A stretch of DNA of 62,818 nt from Clostridiales bacterium UBA3678 (GCA_002372935.1 DFJF01000008.1:8195-71012); one strand, 5' to 3'. Shown: positions 19,095-27,302, counted from the stretch's first letter. The notes: generated by a model from the sequence alone, not told the origin. Translations and numbers: made by a program.

Positions 19095-19445
19095 AGTAAG
19101 CTCCTTTCAAACAAAAATTTGGGACTTGTACAAAAGGAACTTTTATAATATAATATATAAAAATTGCTTGTACAAGTGATTTTAGGTTAAGATAACATAT
19201 AAAACTGGGGAGTGGAGTATGTTATCTTTTTTGTATCTAATTTTTTTCGATTTTTATTGTTTGTATTTTCTTTTATAATATTCAAATATTAATATAATAT
19301 ATTCAAATGAATTTTACAAATTATATTTTTATATAGAAATTTCATAATTTCGCAAAATTTTTGTATCAAAATATAAATAAATATGATAGATATATATTCT
19401 ATAAAGATAAAGTACAGAAGTTCGAAGAGATGTACTTTGTCTTTT
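19095..19445. other. int-ltp intergenic region with plus-strand promoter and two hairpins
   Basis: A plus-strand promoter TTGTAC (19126-19131), 17 bp, TATAAT (19149-19154) is bracketed by two CTTGTACAA sites (19125 and 19167; the second is the full palindrome CTTGTACAAG), about four helical turns apart. Downstream are the hairpin AAGATAACATA / TATGTTATCTT plus T6 (about 19189-19233) and a second terminator-like hairpin (about 19407-19447) next to the ltp stop codon. This could be a small RNA or short toxin-like transcript. Confidence 0.5.
19219..19278 (+). CDS. Possible 19-residue hydrophobic peptide
   Basis: ATG preceded by GGGGAGTGGAG encodes a 19-residue, strongly hydrophobic aromatic peptide (MLSFLYLIFFDFYCLYFLL). 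Its start codon lies inside the hairpin arm TATGTTATCTT, so it would be occluded, as in type I toxin mRNAs. It is transcribed from the promoter at 19126-19154. The same hairpin with its T run could instead be a simple terminator, making this reading frame fortuitous. Confidence 0.25.
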   Translation: MLSFLYLIFFDFYCLYFLL

Positions 19446-20141
19446 TTAATCATCTAAATGGTCAATTGCATACTGAGCTTGACTTTTGGTGAAATTTTCT
19501 CCATAACTTGAAGTTAGCTGATTATATATTCTTGATTTTGACATATTCATTGTTGTTTGATATTCTTTCGCTTTTTGTAAAGCATTTTTATTCCAATCAG
19601 CATTTACATTATCTATAGCATATTGAGCAGCATCTTTTGAAAAACCCTCACCATAACTAGAAGTTAATTGTTGATAAATCCTTTGCTTTGACATATACAT
19701 TGTATCAGAATATGTTTGAGCTTTTACTAAAGCGTTTTTTTCTTCAATTGAAGGTTTTTTACCAAGTGAAAAAGTAACGGTTACAGAGTCCTCTTCATAT
19801 ATTGAAGATGATTTTTTCGGTTCCTGGCTAATGAAAGAACCTTTTTTAATAGAGTCAGAATAATCTTCTTTAAAGTTACATTTCACTTTATTTTCATCGC
19901 ACCACTTTTGAATTTCTTTTTTTGACATTTTACTAAAATCTTCAACTTTTACTTCAACTTTATTTTCCGTTTTATTTTTTTCTGTTTGTGCTGTAGCTGT
20001 AGATGAAGTAGATTGTGTTGATGTGTTATTTTGTGTATCTCCATTTGAAGCTGCAATCATAGATACAACGATAACAATAATAACCCAAAACCACCATTTT
20101 TTATAAATTGGCTTTTTAGCATTTTCTTCACCTTTATCCAT
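19446..20141 (-). CDS. Ltp-type membrane protein, probable superinfection exclusion
   Basis: Short cytoplasmic N terminus, one membrane helix (KKWWFWVIIVIVVSMIA, about residues 18-35), a Thr/Ser-rich linker, a PASTA-like domain (about 70-135) and two tandem Ltp repeats at the C terminus (ALVKAQTYSDTMYMSKQRIY... and ALQKAKEYQTTMNMSKSRIY...). In Streptococcus thermophilus phage TP-J34 an Ltp protein blocks DNA injection by other phages and lies between int and the repressor, the same place as here. ATG 20141 is chosen for the SD GGGAGGTG. Predicted to act at the cell surface. Confidence 0.8.
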   Translation of the reverse strand: MDKGEENAKKPIYKKWWFWVIIVIVVSMIAASNGDTQNNTSTQSTSSTATAQTEKNKTENKVEVKVEDFSKMSKKEIQKWCDENKVKCNFKEDYSDSIKKGSFISQEPKKSSSIYEEDSVTVTFSLGKKPSIEEKNALVKAQTYSDTMYMSKQRIYQQLTSSYGEGFSKDAAQYAIDNVNADWNKNALQKAKEYQTTMNMSKSRIYNQLTSSYGENFTKSQAQYAIDHLDD

Positions 20142-20210
20142 TTCTTTCACCTCCCTGTACTTCAAATATTATTATATAAATTAATCATAAAGATTAACGA
20201 TAATAACAAA

Positions 20211-20837
20211 TTATATCTTTCTCCTTAACTCTACAACTTTTCCTAAAATCCTAACAGGTAATTTTTTTATGTCTTCATTAGTATAAACAAGTGGAGAAAA
20301 TTCTGGATTTAAAGGTTGAAGAATAATACCATTTTCATTTTTTATAACTTTTTTAAAAGTTGCATCATTACCATTGACGGCGACAACACAATCATCTCCA
20401 CTTTCACAATCTTCACACTTTAAGCAAATAATAGTATCATTATTTTGGTATTTCGGCATCATAGAATTTCCATTGACTTTAAGCCCAAAATATTGCTTGT
20501 CTCCTTTTAGCCAGTCAGAAGAAATTTCTTCTGTGTCAATAATATCTTCTATCATTTCCATAGGTATTCCAGCAGGGATTTTACCATAAACAAAGACAAC
20601 TACTGGAGAAGAAGATGCTGTTTTCCTAGAATATGTTTTTCCTAATAAATAGTCAACACTACAATCAAAAATTTCTGCCATCTTTAATTTGATGTCATCA
20701 CTAGGCATTCTATCACCACTTTCGTATTGAGATATAGAAGCACTAGATGATAAATTTAATTTTTTAGCTAATTCAATTTGATTTAATCCTAATCGAGTTC
20801 TTTCTAACTCAATTCTTTTTCCTAAAACATTCTCCAT
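20211..20837 (-). CDS. LexA/cI-like lysogeny repressor
   Basis: N-terminal XRE helix-turn-helix (about 3-65, with LNQIELAKKLNLSSSASISQYESG) and a C-terminal S24 self-cleaving peptidase domain: a candidate Ala-Gly cleavage site in GKIPAGIPME, the nucleophile Ser in VNGNSMMPKY and the general-base Lys in DATFKKVI. Such repressors hold a prophage silent until RecA-stimulated cleavage after DNA damage. Divergent from the stub at 21013, with three operators between. ATG 20837 is preferred over 20846 because AGGATG then sits at a normal distance. Confidence 0.88.
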   Translation of the reverse strand: MENVLGKRIELERTRLGLNQIELAKKLNLSSSASISQYESGDRMPSDDIKLKMAEIFDCSVDYLLGKTYSRKTASSSPVVVFVYGKIPAGIPMEMIEDIIDTEEISSDWLKGDKQYFGLKVNGNSMMPKYQNNDTIICLKCEDCESGDDCVVAVNGNDATFKKVIKNENGIILQPLNPEFSPLVYTNEDIKKLPVRILGKVVELRRKI

Positions 20838-20896
20838 AAAAATCATCCTTTTATATATTTTACATTTTGTGAAATCTATTGATATTGTAACACATT

Positions 20897-20996
20897 TTTC
20901 ACTAATTGTAAAATATTTTCACAAATTGTTAAAAAAAGTATTGACAAATTTTGCAGAATGTTATATTATCATTACAGAATTTCACAAATAGTGAAA
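20897..20996. promoter_or_regulatory. Three repressor operators and rightward promoter
   Basis: Operators of form TTTCAC-N5-GTGAAA: TTTCACTAATTGTAAA (about 20897-20912), TTTCACAAATTGTTAAA (20917-20933) and the perfect TTTCACAAATAGTGAAA (20980-20996). The rightward promoter is TTGACA (20941-20946), 17 bp, TATTAT (20964-20969), with the perfect site just after it. This is a lambda-like switch. Confidence 0.8.
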
Positions 20997-21012
20997 AACA
21001 GGAGGTGAAAAA

Positions 21013-21069
21013 ATGACTGAAATAGAGCGAAGAAGAAAAGCTTATATTAAAATTGATAATTATAAATGA
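21013..21069 (+). CDS. 18-residue stub of the first early gene
   Basis: ATG after a strong SD (AGGAGGTG), driven by the repressed rightward promoter; 18 codons (MTEIERRRKAYIKIDNYK), then stop. It ends 23 bases before the right arm sites. It looks like the truncated start of the first lytic gene (a Cro or replication-protein position), marking the deletion end point; it may also be a genuine tiny peptide. Confidence 0.4.
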   Translation: MTEIERRRKAYIKIDNYK

Positions 21070-21091
21070 AATTTATTGACTAATAATTGGG

Positions 21092-21112
21092 TTGCAGTCA
21101 AATTGCATTCAA
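21092..21112. repeat. Putative integrase arm-binding sites, right end
   Basis: TTGCAGTCAA (21092-21101) and TTGCATTCAA (21103-21112), in direct orientation. The 12-mer GGTTGCAGTCAA here is identical to 17877-17888 at the left end. Confidence 0.65.
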
Positions 21113-21123
21113 AAGCAAAAAAT

Positions 21124-21160
21124 AATCTGTAAAATATTGATTTTTCAATACTTTACAGAT
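21124..21160 (-). terminator. tRNA-Arg terminator
   Basis: ATCTGTAAAATATTGA / TCAATACTTTACAGAT stem followed on the minus strand by a T-rich run. It lies inside the integrated element, so the element supplies a replacement terminator for the tRNA. Confidence 0.7.
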
Positions 21161-21169
21161 TTACATAAT

Positions 21170-21246
<77 letters not shown>

Positions 21247-21263
21247 ATCTAATTACAAAAACA

Positions 21264-21292
21264 ATTATACTTCCTTTTTGCAAAAAATGCAA
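21264..21292 (-). promoter_or_regulatory. tRNA-Arg promoter
   Basis: On the minus strand TTGCAT (21292-21287), 17-bp spacer, TATAAT (21269-21264), about 18 bases before the tRNA 5' end. Confidence 0.75.
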
Positions 21293-21408
21293 GTTTTTTA
21301 AAGAATTTCAATAAAAATATTGAAACAAAAATTTAAGTATTATATAATTAAGGCAAATTAAAAAAATCAATATATAGAAAAAACACAATAAATAAAGAAG
21401 AGGGAATA

Positions 21409-21933
21409 ATGGAAAAAGATGGATTATTATTTGAAAATAAAACAAGGTATACCAAAAAAGAGTATGAAAAATTTTTAAAATCATATAGAGAAGAACATCA
21501 ATTAAAAGAAAATTTGTATACTTTTGGTATGATTATTTTTTGGACAATTTGTATGTTTCTGGCATTTAAAACAAATGAGATATTTCTTGGAATAGCAATT
21601 ATAATTGGTTTAATTATATTTACATTAATCAAAATTTTAAAACCAGCTAAAGATATGCAAAGAGCAGAGGAAAATGAAAAATTGTCTGGAAATTTTTTTA
21701 GTATATATAAATTTTATAATAATCATTTAAAAGTAGAAAATGCTGAAGGAAAAGCACAACTTTACTATTACAGATTATATAGTATTGTAGAAACGAAAAC
21801 AAACTACTATATCTATGTTTCAAGAAATAGTGCTTATATAGTTTCAAAGATGAGTTTTACAAAAGGAAATGATAAGGATTTTTCAAAATTTATTAAAAGA
21901 AAATTATTAATTAAATATAAAAATAGAAAATAG
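21409..21933 (+). CDS. YcxB-like membrane protein
   Basis: 174 residues: a charged N terminus, two membrane helices (about 40-57 and 60-78) and a soluble C-terminal region with the pattern typical of YcxB-like proteins (FYNNHLKVEN, YRLYSIVETKTNYYIYVS, YIVSKMSF). Function is unknown for the family. SD AGAGGG precedes the ATG. It lies between the tRNA-Arg promoter and the interrupted carboxypeptidase and is probably a backbone gene. Confidence 0.65.
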   Translation: MEKDGLLFENKTRYTKKEYEKFLKSYREEHQLKENLYTFGMIIFWTICMFLAFKTNEIFLGIAIIIGLIIFTLIKILKPAKDMQRAEENEKLSGNFFSIYKFYNNHLKVENAEGKAQLYYYRLYSIVETKTNYYIYVSRNSAYIVSKMSFTKGNDKDFSKFIKRKLLIKYKNRK

Positions 21934-21978
21934 ATGCAGATATATAGCAAATAACTATATATTTGCATCTACTACTTT

Positions 21979-22803
21979 TTAAAAAAATTGAAAATAATTT
22001 TTTAAAATATAAGTTAGATAACAGTAAAGATTTTTTCTTTCAATGTAATTTCTATTATAGAAATTGATATTAAATATTTCAGTATTATCAACTAAAAATT
22101 GAATATTACCAATTGTTTCATTTGAATTTACAGGAGCTTCAAAATATGAGCGAAAGGAAATATTAGTTGATATTTTCTCGAGATTAGCATTATCAATTGC
22201 CATTTTAGAAAATTTAAAATCACTTTCGTTTAAATATAAGTCAAGTGATTGAGAAATTCCTTTATTTATTGTAAAAGAGTTAGTGTGATTTCTTGCCCAC
22301 TCATTAAAATTTTGATATACAATTTCTTTTACATTTATGACTGAAAAATTATTTAATATGTAATTCAAGAGTTTTATACTATCTTGAGTTCTATCTTTTT
22401 TAGTATCACATCCTAAAACAACACAAATAACATCTAACTCACCTCTTTTACAGGCGGTAACTAAACAACGATTAGCACCATTAGTAAACCCTGTTTTTAC
22501 TCCATATATACCTTCAAAATTTCCTAGAAGTTCATTTGTATTATCTAATTGTTTTATATTTCCATTAATTGTAATTGTATATGATTTTGTACTTACTATT
22601 TTAGAAAAAGTTGGATTATTAAGAGCATAATTTGCAAGTATTGCAAGATCAAAGGCAGTAGTGTAATGATTTTCATCATCAAGTCCATGTGGAGTTACAA
22701 AATGAGTAGAGGAAAGTTTCAAATTTTCTGCTTTTTTATTCATTAGATTAATAAAGTTTTCTGTATTTCCTCCGACATATTCGGCAAGAGCTACAGCTGC
22801 ATC
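21979..22803 (-). pseudogene. D-alanyl-D-alanine carboxypeptidase, 3' fragment (interrupted)
   Basis: C-terminal two thirds of a DacF/PBP5-type penicillin-binding protein. Reading from the junction it gives DAAVALAEYVGG, then THFVTPHGLDD, the KTG motif in GVKTGFTNGANRC and the C-terminal beta domain. The 5' fragment with SxxK and SGN is at 36342-36714 on the same strand, 13.5 kb away. Joining the two at the shared GATG gives one 1,194-base frame (397 residues) reading ...SGNDAAVALAEYVGG. An in-frame stop just inside the element and no SD mean the fragment should not be made alone. Confidence 0.9.
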
Positions 22804-22828
22804 TCCCTCTGTTTCTTATTGACAGGAA
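22800..22828. other. Attachment site of the serine-recombinase element, left
   Basis: Core CATC, a 12-base spacer, then arm TTATTGACAGGAA. With the right site it forms a symmetric attP: arm, 12 bases, GATG, 10 bases, arm, with the axis in the GA of the core. Confidence 0.8.
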
Positions 22829-22900
22829 AATAGAAAAATAAGTATTCACTTTGGTAAAATTTTGGAGATGAATTTTAAAAATTTAATTGGAGTTGATAAA

Positions 22901-23023
22901 ATGCTACAATTTTTTATTGGATTTATTTTAGGGGCTATAATAAGTCTCTTTTTGTATGCATGTATTATAGCAGGAGCAGAATATGATAAAAAATTATATG
23001 GAGAGGAGGCTAAACGTGAATGA
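22901..23023 (+). CDS. DUF3789-like small membrane protein
   Basis: 40 residues: MLQFFIGFILGAIISLFLYA and then a short charged tail. The MxxFxxGxxxGxxxS membrane helix is the DUF3789 pattern, common in conjugative and phage-like elements of Clostridia and of unknown function. SD TTGGAG nine bases upstream. It overlaps the next gene (GTGAATGA), indicating translational coupling. Confidence 0.7.
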   Translation: MLQFFIGFILGAIISLFLYACIIAGAEYDKKLYGEEAKRE

Positions 23024-23553
23024 AGATGAAGAAATTAAAAATAACTATTATGCAGTTATTCCGGCTACAGTAAGATATAATAAGGAATTAAAACCTGCAG
23101 AAAAATTATTATATGGTGAAGTAACAGCACTTGCAAATAAAATGGGATATTGTTATGCACAAAATAAATACTTTGCAGAGTTATACAATGTTACAAATAC
23201 AACTGTTAGCAAGGGGTTATCTCATTTAAATAAATTAGGATATATAAATATTGAAATTATAAGAAACGAAAAAAAAAGAAGTAGTTACAAGACATATTTA
23301 CATTAATGACAACCCTTATTGTCAAAAAAGACAATACCCATATTGTCAAAAAGAACAATGCCCTATTGTCCAAAATGACAAAGAGAATAATATAAATATT
23401 AATAAAGATGATTTATATGTTAATGATAAAATAAGAATGTACAAAAAATGGAATTTAACAATGTACAAAATGTACATAACTAAATTCAAAATTTTGTACA
23501 TTTCCTTATTGACATTAACAAATAGATTGTCAAGAAAGATAAATACAGACTGA
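23016..23553 (+). pseudogene. Replisome-organizer-type HTH protein, frameshifted at A9
   Basis: N-terminal winged-helix domain of the HTH_36 / replisome organizer type (YYAVIPATVRYNKELKPAEK and YNVTNTTVSKGLSHLNKLGYI). It begins at GTG 23016 after GAGGAGG. The frame stops at 23306, but removing one A from the A9 run (about 23269-23277) joins it to a frame reading KKEVVTRHIYINDNPYCQ and then the repetitive CQKxQ segment usual in these proteins, ending at 23553. Transcriptional slippage on A9 could still make some full-length protein. Confidence 0.7.
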
Positions 23554-23588
23554 GATATTGAAAAAGTACAATATTTCGGTCTTTTTTA
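23547..23588 (+). terminator. Terminator after the HTH gene
   Basis: 14-bp stem AGACTGAGATATTG / CAATATTTCGGTCT with two G-U pairs, followed by six T residues. Confidence 0.85.
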
Positions 23589-23663
23589 TATAAAAAACTT
23601 TTTTACTTGAACGTTCCATTTGAAAGAAATCTGTTATAAAATATATATAAGGAGGCGATAAAT

Positions 23664-23756
23664 ATGCAAGAAAGAGATTTAATAGAGCAATTATTTGAAA
23701 AAAGAGATATGGATGAGTATTTTGATTTTAACAATGAAGAACTAAAAGGAATATGA
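23664..23756 (+). CDS. 30-residue acidic peptide
   Basis: ATG after a consensus SD (AAGGAGG) encodes MQERDLIEQLFEKRDMDEYF and a short acidic tail. No family recognised. It is followed after six bases by the next gene, so the two are probably co-translated. Confidence 0.5.
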   Translation: MQERDLIEQLFEKRDMDEYFDFNNEELKGI

Positions 23757-23762
23757 AAAATA

Positions 23763-23957
23763 ATGGAAGCAACAGAAAATAAAATTTCAAATTTACTAAA
23801 AAGAGTACATCCTAAAACAAGAAGAAAAATTGGATATCAATTTGATAAATACCAACAAAAAACTTTTAGATACTACGAAAAGGAAAGAGGACTTGTATAT
23901 GAAAGTGGATTTATTGATGGAATTAATTTGATGCTTCTTGTAATGGGCAAAAAGTAA
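23763..23957 (+). CDS. 64-residue hypothetical protein
   Basis: Helical, basic small protein (NLLKRVHPKTRRKIGYQFD, FIDGINLMLLVMGKK at the C terminus). The F-x-x-G-x-x-L-hydrophobic ending recalls small DUF6809-like proteins of Firmicutes mobile elements, but this is weak. Coupled to the preceding 30-residue peptide. Confidence 0.5.
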   Translation: MEATENKISNLLKRVHPKTRRKIGYQFDKYQQKTFRYYEKERGLVYESGFIDGINLMLLVMGKK

Positions 23958-24006
23958 TCTACAGTTTATGCTCTATACTAAATATATAGGGCATAAAAAA
24001 GCAACT

Positions 24007-24119
24007 AAAAAAATGTAACATAACTACACTTATGATACATTTTTACGGTAATTTTTATAAAATATGGTAAAAAAATGTAACATAAATAAGCAGAAACATA
24101 TCAAAAAAATGTAACATAA
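24007..24119. repeat. Iterated 17-mer upstream of the tyrosine recombinase
   Basis: AAAAAAATGTAACATAA occurs three times in direct orientation (24007-24023, 24069-24085, 24103-24119), with a degenerate inverted copy (TTATGATACATTTTT, about 24030-24044). They lie immediately before the tyrosine recombinase start and look like its binding or regulatory sites. Confidence 0.75.
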
Positions 24120-24136
24120 ATGAAAGGGTGGTTTGA

Positions 24137-25008
24137 ATGGAAGAAAAATTTGATTTGTATATCCAAGACAAAGGACTATCAGATAATACAAGTTCATCAT
24201 ATATAAATGATATAAAATTATTTAGAAAATATTATAATGATTCTTATGGTGAAGATTTAGAACAATTGATACATACTTATGTGATTATGTATGTTGGATA
24301 TTTAAAAAGGAATAATTATAAAGCATCAGCAATAAATAGAAAAATTGCTGCATTAAAACAATATAATTCTTTTTTAGTAGATAATAATATTCAAGATGCA
24401 AATGTAATTATAAAAAAAGATTTTATTAAGATTGGATCTTTACTTGGAAAAACAAGAGTTTCAACAGAACAAGAGGTAGATAAAATACTACACTTCGCTG
24501 GAAAAGATGAAAAAAATGGAATTAGAGATTATTGTATGATTATTTTACTAGGAAACGGTGGATTAAGAGAAAGTGAACTTGTTTCTTTAAGGATGGTTGA
24601 TGTAAGATTAGAAGATAGGTTTTTAAACATTATTGGCAAAGGTAATAAGTTTAGAGAAGTTGTAATAAATGGTATGATGTATTCTGCGTTAGTGGATTAT
24701 TTAAAGGAAAGAATTGAAATAAAAACTGATAATCCATATTTATTTGTAACTCAAAAGAATAAAAGCACTAAAAAGCCTTTAAATAGAAATTTTTGTAATA
24801 GATTACTTGATAAATACGGAGAAATTTGCAATATTCAAAATTTAACACCTCACAAATTAAGAGCTTTTTTTGCACTCATGCTTACTATGTAGCAGGATAC
24901 TCTATGTTACAAGTTGCAGCACAAGCAGGTCATTATAGTTTAAATACAACAAGGGGATATATAGAAAATAAAGTTGAAGATTTACATTCACTTTCAAATA
25001 AATTATAA
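24137..25008 (+). pseudogene. XerD/TnpI-like tyrosine recombinase, frameshifted at T7
   Basis: SAM-like core-binding N domain (1-90: LSDNTSSSYINDIKLFRKYY) and catalytic domain with Arg I in NGGLRESELVSLR. Box II begins TPHKLR and then breaks in a T7 run. One more T continues in frame as AFFCTHAYYVAGYS, then QAGHYSLNTTRGYI with the nucleophile Tyr, ending at 25008. Total about 290 residues, the usual length. Direct 17-mer repeats upstream are probable target sites. It is not adjacent to either element end, so it may belong to an older nested element or a resolution system. Confidence 0.8.
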
Positions 25009-25050
25009 CTTAAGATTAGTAGAAAAAATATAGTAGATATCTAAAGAAAG

Positions 25051-25080
25051 AATAAAAAAGAGGTAAAGCAATGCTTTACC
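25051..25080 (-). terminator. Terminator of the secreted-protein gene
   Basis: Palindrome GGTAAAGCA-A-TGCTTTACC followed on the minus strand by CTCTTTTTT. Confidence 0.8.
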
Positions 25081-25111
25081 CCTTAAAAGTAAGGGCACAT
25101 ATTAATTTTAA

Positions 25112-25546
25112 TTAACCATATATTTGTGCGGTAGCACTTCCATTTGTTCCACCATTTCCATTCATTGAAGTAAAATAGAAACGGTAAGTACCAGCTCTTG
25201 CATAGCCTAAATGGGCTATTTTTACAAGTCCTCCATCACCAACAACTGTAGCTTGGTAGCTAATGTTATTTGGAGTTGTCATAGTTACATAGTATGTAAC
25301 ACCAGTATTACCAATTACACCAACATAGAAATCGGCATTCCAATTTACCTCTTCTGTGGTAATTGTGAAACTGGTTGAAACATTAATACTTTTTCCCTTG
25401 GAATATAATAGGTCTCTTGAATAAGAGACTATTTCTTTTTCTGAGGGATTGTCCACTTCAGCAGCAAATGCACATACACTCATTGCTACACAAAGAATGC
25501 ATGCAATAAGCAGACTTATGGACCGCTTTAAAGCTTTTTTTCTCAT
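25112..25546 (-). CDS. Small secreted protein, foreign codon usage
   Basis: 144 residues with a clear signal peptide (basic MRKKALKR, hydrophobic core SLLIACILCVAMSVCAFA, cleavage near AFA-AE). The mature domain is rich in aromatic beta strands and Gly (NADFYVGVIGNTGVTYYVTM, YARAGTYRFYF), resembling a small immunoglobulin-like or bacteriocin-like fold, but no family is recognised. Codon use differs from the window (CTG, CTT, TCC, ACC), and codon 8 is CGG, the only in-frame CGG outside the three frameshift sites. Probably recently acquired; monocistronic. Confidence 0.65.
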   Translation of the reverse strand: MRKKALKRSISLLIACILCVAMSVCAFAAEVDNPSEKEIVSYSRDLLYSKGKSINVSTSFTITTEEVNWNADFYVGVIGNTGVTYYVTMTTPNNISYQATVVGDGGLVKIAHLGYARAGTYRFYFTSMNGNGGTNGSATAQIYG

Positions 25547-25902
25547 ATGTATTTCCTCCTTGTATTTGATGCCCTTACTTTTTTACAAAACAAAAAAGTT
25601 TTGTAACCAAAAACAAATTGGTAAATATATTTTAATTCGAAACCATTAATATTTCAATATTAATAGAAAAAAAAACAATAAAAAAAAACTCAAAAATAAT
25701 ATAGTAAATTCAAATTAAAGTATAAAATACATTTTTTTATATTTTTAAATTATAAAATTTGCAAAAAATGTAAAAAAATATTATAATTGTGATGTATAAA
25801 TAAAAAGGTAAAGCAAATGAAGAATTGTGATGAAAAGCTAATGATCAAAAGTTTATAAAATAATGTGTGATAGTATCATTGCACAAATGAGGGAGTGGTA
25901 TT
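25547..25902. other. AT-rich intergenic region
   Basis: No gene of support. Contains the 20-bp palindrome ATTAATATTTCAATATTAAT (about 25643-25663) upstream of the secreted-protein gene and long A runs. A 13-codon frame near 25818 is too short to defend. Confidence 0.5.
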
Positions 25903-26802
25903 ATGAAAGCTAAAAAAGTATTTAAGATAATAGGAATAATTCTATTAGTTTTATTTATTATATTATTAATACATACAGCTAGAAATTTTATAATAATTAG
26001 TAAAATACAAAATAATTTTAGTAAATATAAATTTTCAGATAATTATCATATAGCATCTATTTCAAAGGAAAGTGATGATGATATTCATAATATGAATTTT
26101 TACAAAAAAGATAATAAACAAGTATCAATTATAGAAAGAAGTATAGACAATAAGATTTATAGAATTTCATTATATAACAATGGTGAAAAAAATGATATTT
26201 TTTGGGATAATCCAGAGGGCAGAATATGTCAATTAGATACAGAATCTAGTATAGTGACATTGAATATAGTTAATGTATTGGATACAGATAATATTTGGCA
26301 AAAAATTATAGGTAGTTTATTTTCTAAAATTAGAAGTGTTACATATAATCAAAAAGAATGCTTTGTTGTTTATAATTTTATGGGTGTTGCAAATTTGAAT
26401 GATGCTGATAAAAATGTTTTCTATATAGAAAAAGATACAGGATTATGTATAAAATCTATACAAGGAAATATGGAAAATGAAAAACAATACGAGTTTAATA
26501 ATGTGGATGATTCAATTTTTATAGAGCCAGATATAAGTGAATATAAAGTAAATAGTGATAATAATATTCAAAACTCTGATATTTCAATAAATGTATTAGT
26601 AAAAGAAATTAAAAATGAGTACATATTAGGTACAAATGATAAAAATGAAGAAATTATTATACATATTGATAAAAATACACAAGTTGTTGGATTAGGTCCA
26701 TATGCAGGTGATTACATTAAAGTATATACTTCTGATAAAACCATTGCAACAACTCATCCGTTACAAGTATTTAATGTTACAAAAATAATAATTGATGAGT
26801 AA
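25903..26802 (+). CDS. Membrane-anchored extracellular protein of unknown function
   Basis: 299 residues: an N-terminal membrane anchor (IIGIILLVLFIILLIHTA, about 9-26), then an extracellular domain with alternating strands whose FYIEKDTGLCIKSIQGNM segment resembles lipoprotein-type beta sandwiches that carry a hydrophobic ligand. A C-terminal domain (about 225-299, VLVKEIKNEYILGTNDKNEE ... GPYAGDYIKVYTSD) looks like an OB-type strand set. No catalytic motif. SD GAGGGAGTG. Cargo of the 13.5-kb element. Confidence 0.6.
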   Translation: MKAKKVFKIIGIILLVLFIILLIHTARNFIIISKIQNNFSKYKFSDNYHIASISKESDDDIHNMNFYKKDNKQVSIIERSIDNKIYRISLYNNGEKNDIFWDNPEGRICQLDTESSIVTLNIVNVLDTDNIWQKIIGSLFSKIRSVTYNQKECFVVYNFMGVANLNDADKNVFYIEKDTGLCIKSIQGNMENEKQYEFNNVDDSIFIEPDISEYKVNSDNNIQNSDISINVLVKEIKNEYILGTNDKNEEIIIHIDKNTQVVGLGPYAGDYIKVYTSDKTIATTHPLQVFNVTKIIIDE

Positions 26803-26815
26803 AATTATAAATTTT

Positions 26816-26849
26816 AAGACAGATAATTTATTGAATTTATCTGTCTTTT
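26816..26849 (+). terminator. Terminator
   Basis: AAGACAGATAA / TTATCTGTCTTTT stem-loop with a T tail after the gene ending at 26802. Confidence 0.85.
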
Positions 26850-26876
26850 ATGTTAATATTTAAGAAGATGGTAATT

Positions 26877-26893
26877 ATCTACTAATAGTAGAT
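26877..26893. promoter_or_regulatory. Perfect 17-bp palindrome, candidate XRE operator
   Basis: ATCTACTAATAGTAGAT is a perfect inverted repeat about 80 bases before the XRE gene; a further half-site ATCTACTAAT follows at about 26908. Autoregulation by the XRE protein is inferred from position. Confidence 0.55.
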
Positions 26894-26975
26894 AGTAAAA
26901 ACTGAGAATCTACTAATTGGATGTTTTTTTCTTTGATAATTTTTGCTATATTGTGTATGTGAAAGGAGGAAAAAG

Positions 26976-27302
26976 ATGAACCAAGAAAAAATTGGGAACT
27001 TTATTGCTCAATGTAGAAAAGAGAAAAAACTTACACAAACACAATTAGCGGAAAAACTAAATATATCAAATAAGGCTATATCAAAATGGGAAACAGGCAG
27101 AGGAATAAAAGGTACAAGTTGGTTTATAAGACAAGCATTACAAACAATAGATTTTGAACTTAATAATGTGGGAGGAAGTGTAAAAAGTGAAGCAGTAATT
27201 GAAGCAACAAAGAGTGCAATTGATTACGATAAGGAAAGGGGAGAAACAACAAAATCTTATCCACAAAATATTGATTTAGTAAGTATCGAAATATTGGAAT
27301 AA
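26976..27302 (+). CDS. XRE-family protein with atypical C terminus
   Basis: XRE helix-turn-helix (about 5-50: LTQTQLAEKLNISNKAISKWETGRG) that stops right after the fourth helix. It joins without a linker to an unrelated 55-residue tail (IKGTSWFIRQALQTIDFELN ... GSVKSEAVIEATKSAIDYD). The sharp change suggests an in-frame fusion by deletion. ATG 26976 has GGAGG six bases upstream; the frame extends earlier but without SD. Likely binds the 26877 palindrome. Confidence 0.65.
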   Translation: MNQEKIGNFIAQCRKEKKLTQTQLAEKLNISNKAISKWETGRGIKGTSWFIRQALQTIDFELNNVGGSVKSEAVIEATKSAIDYDKERGETTKSYPQNIDLVSIEILE

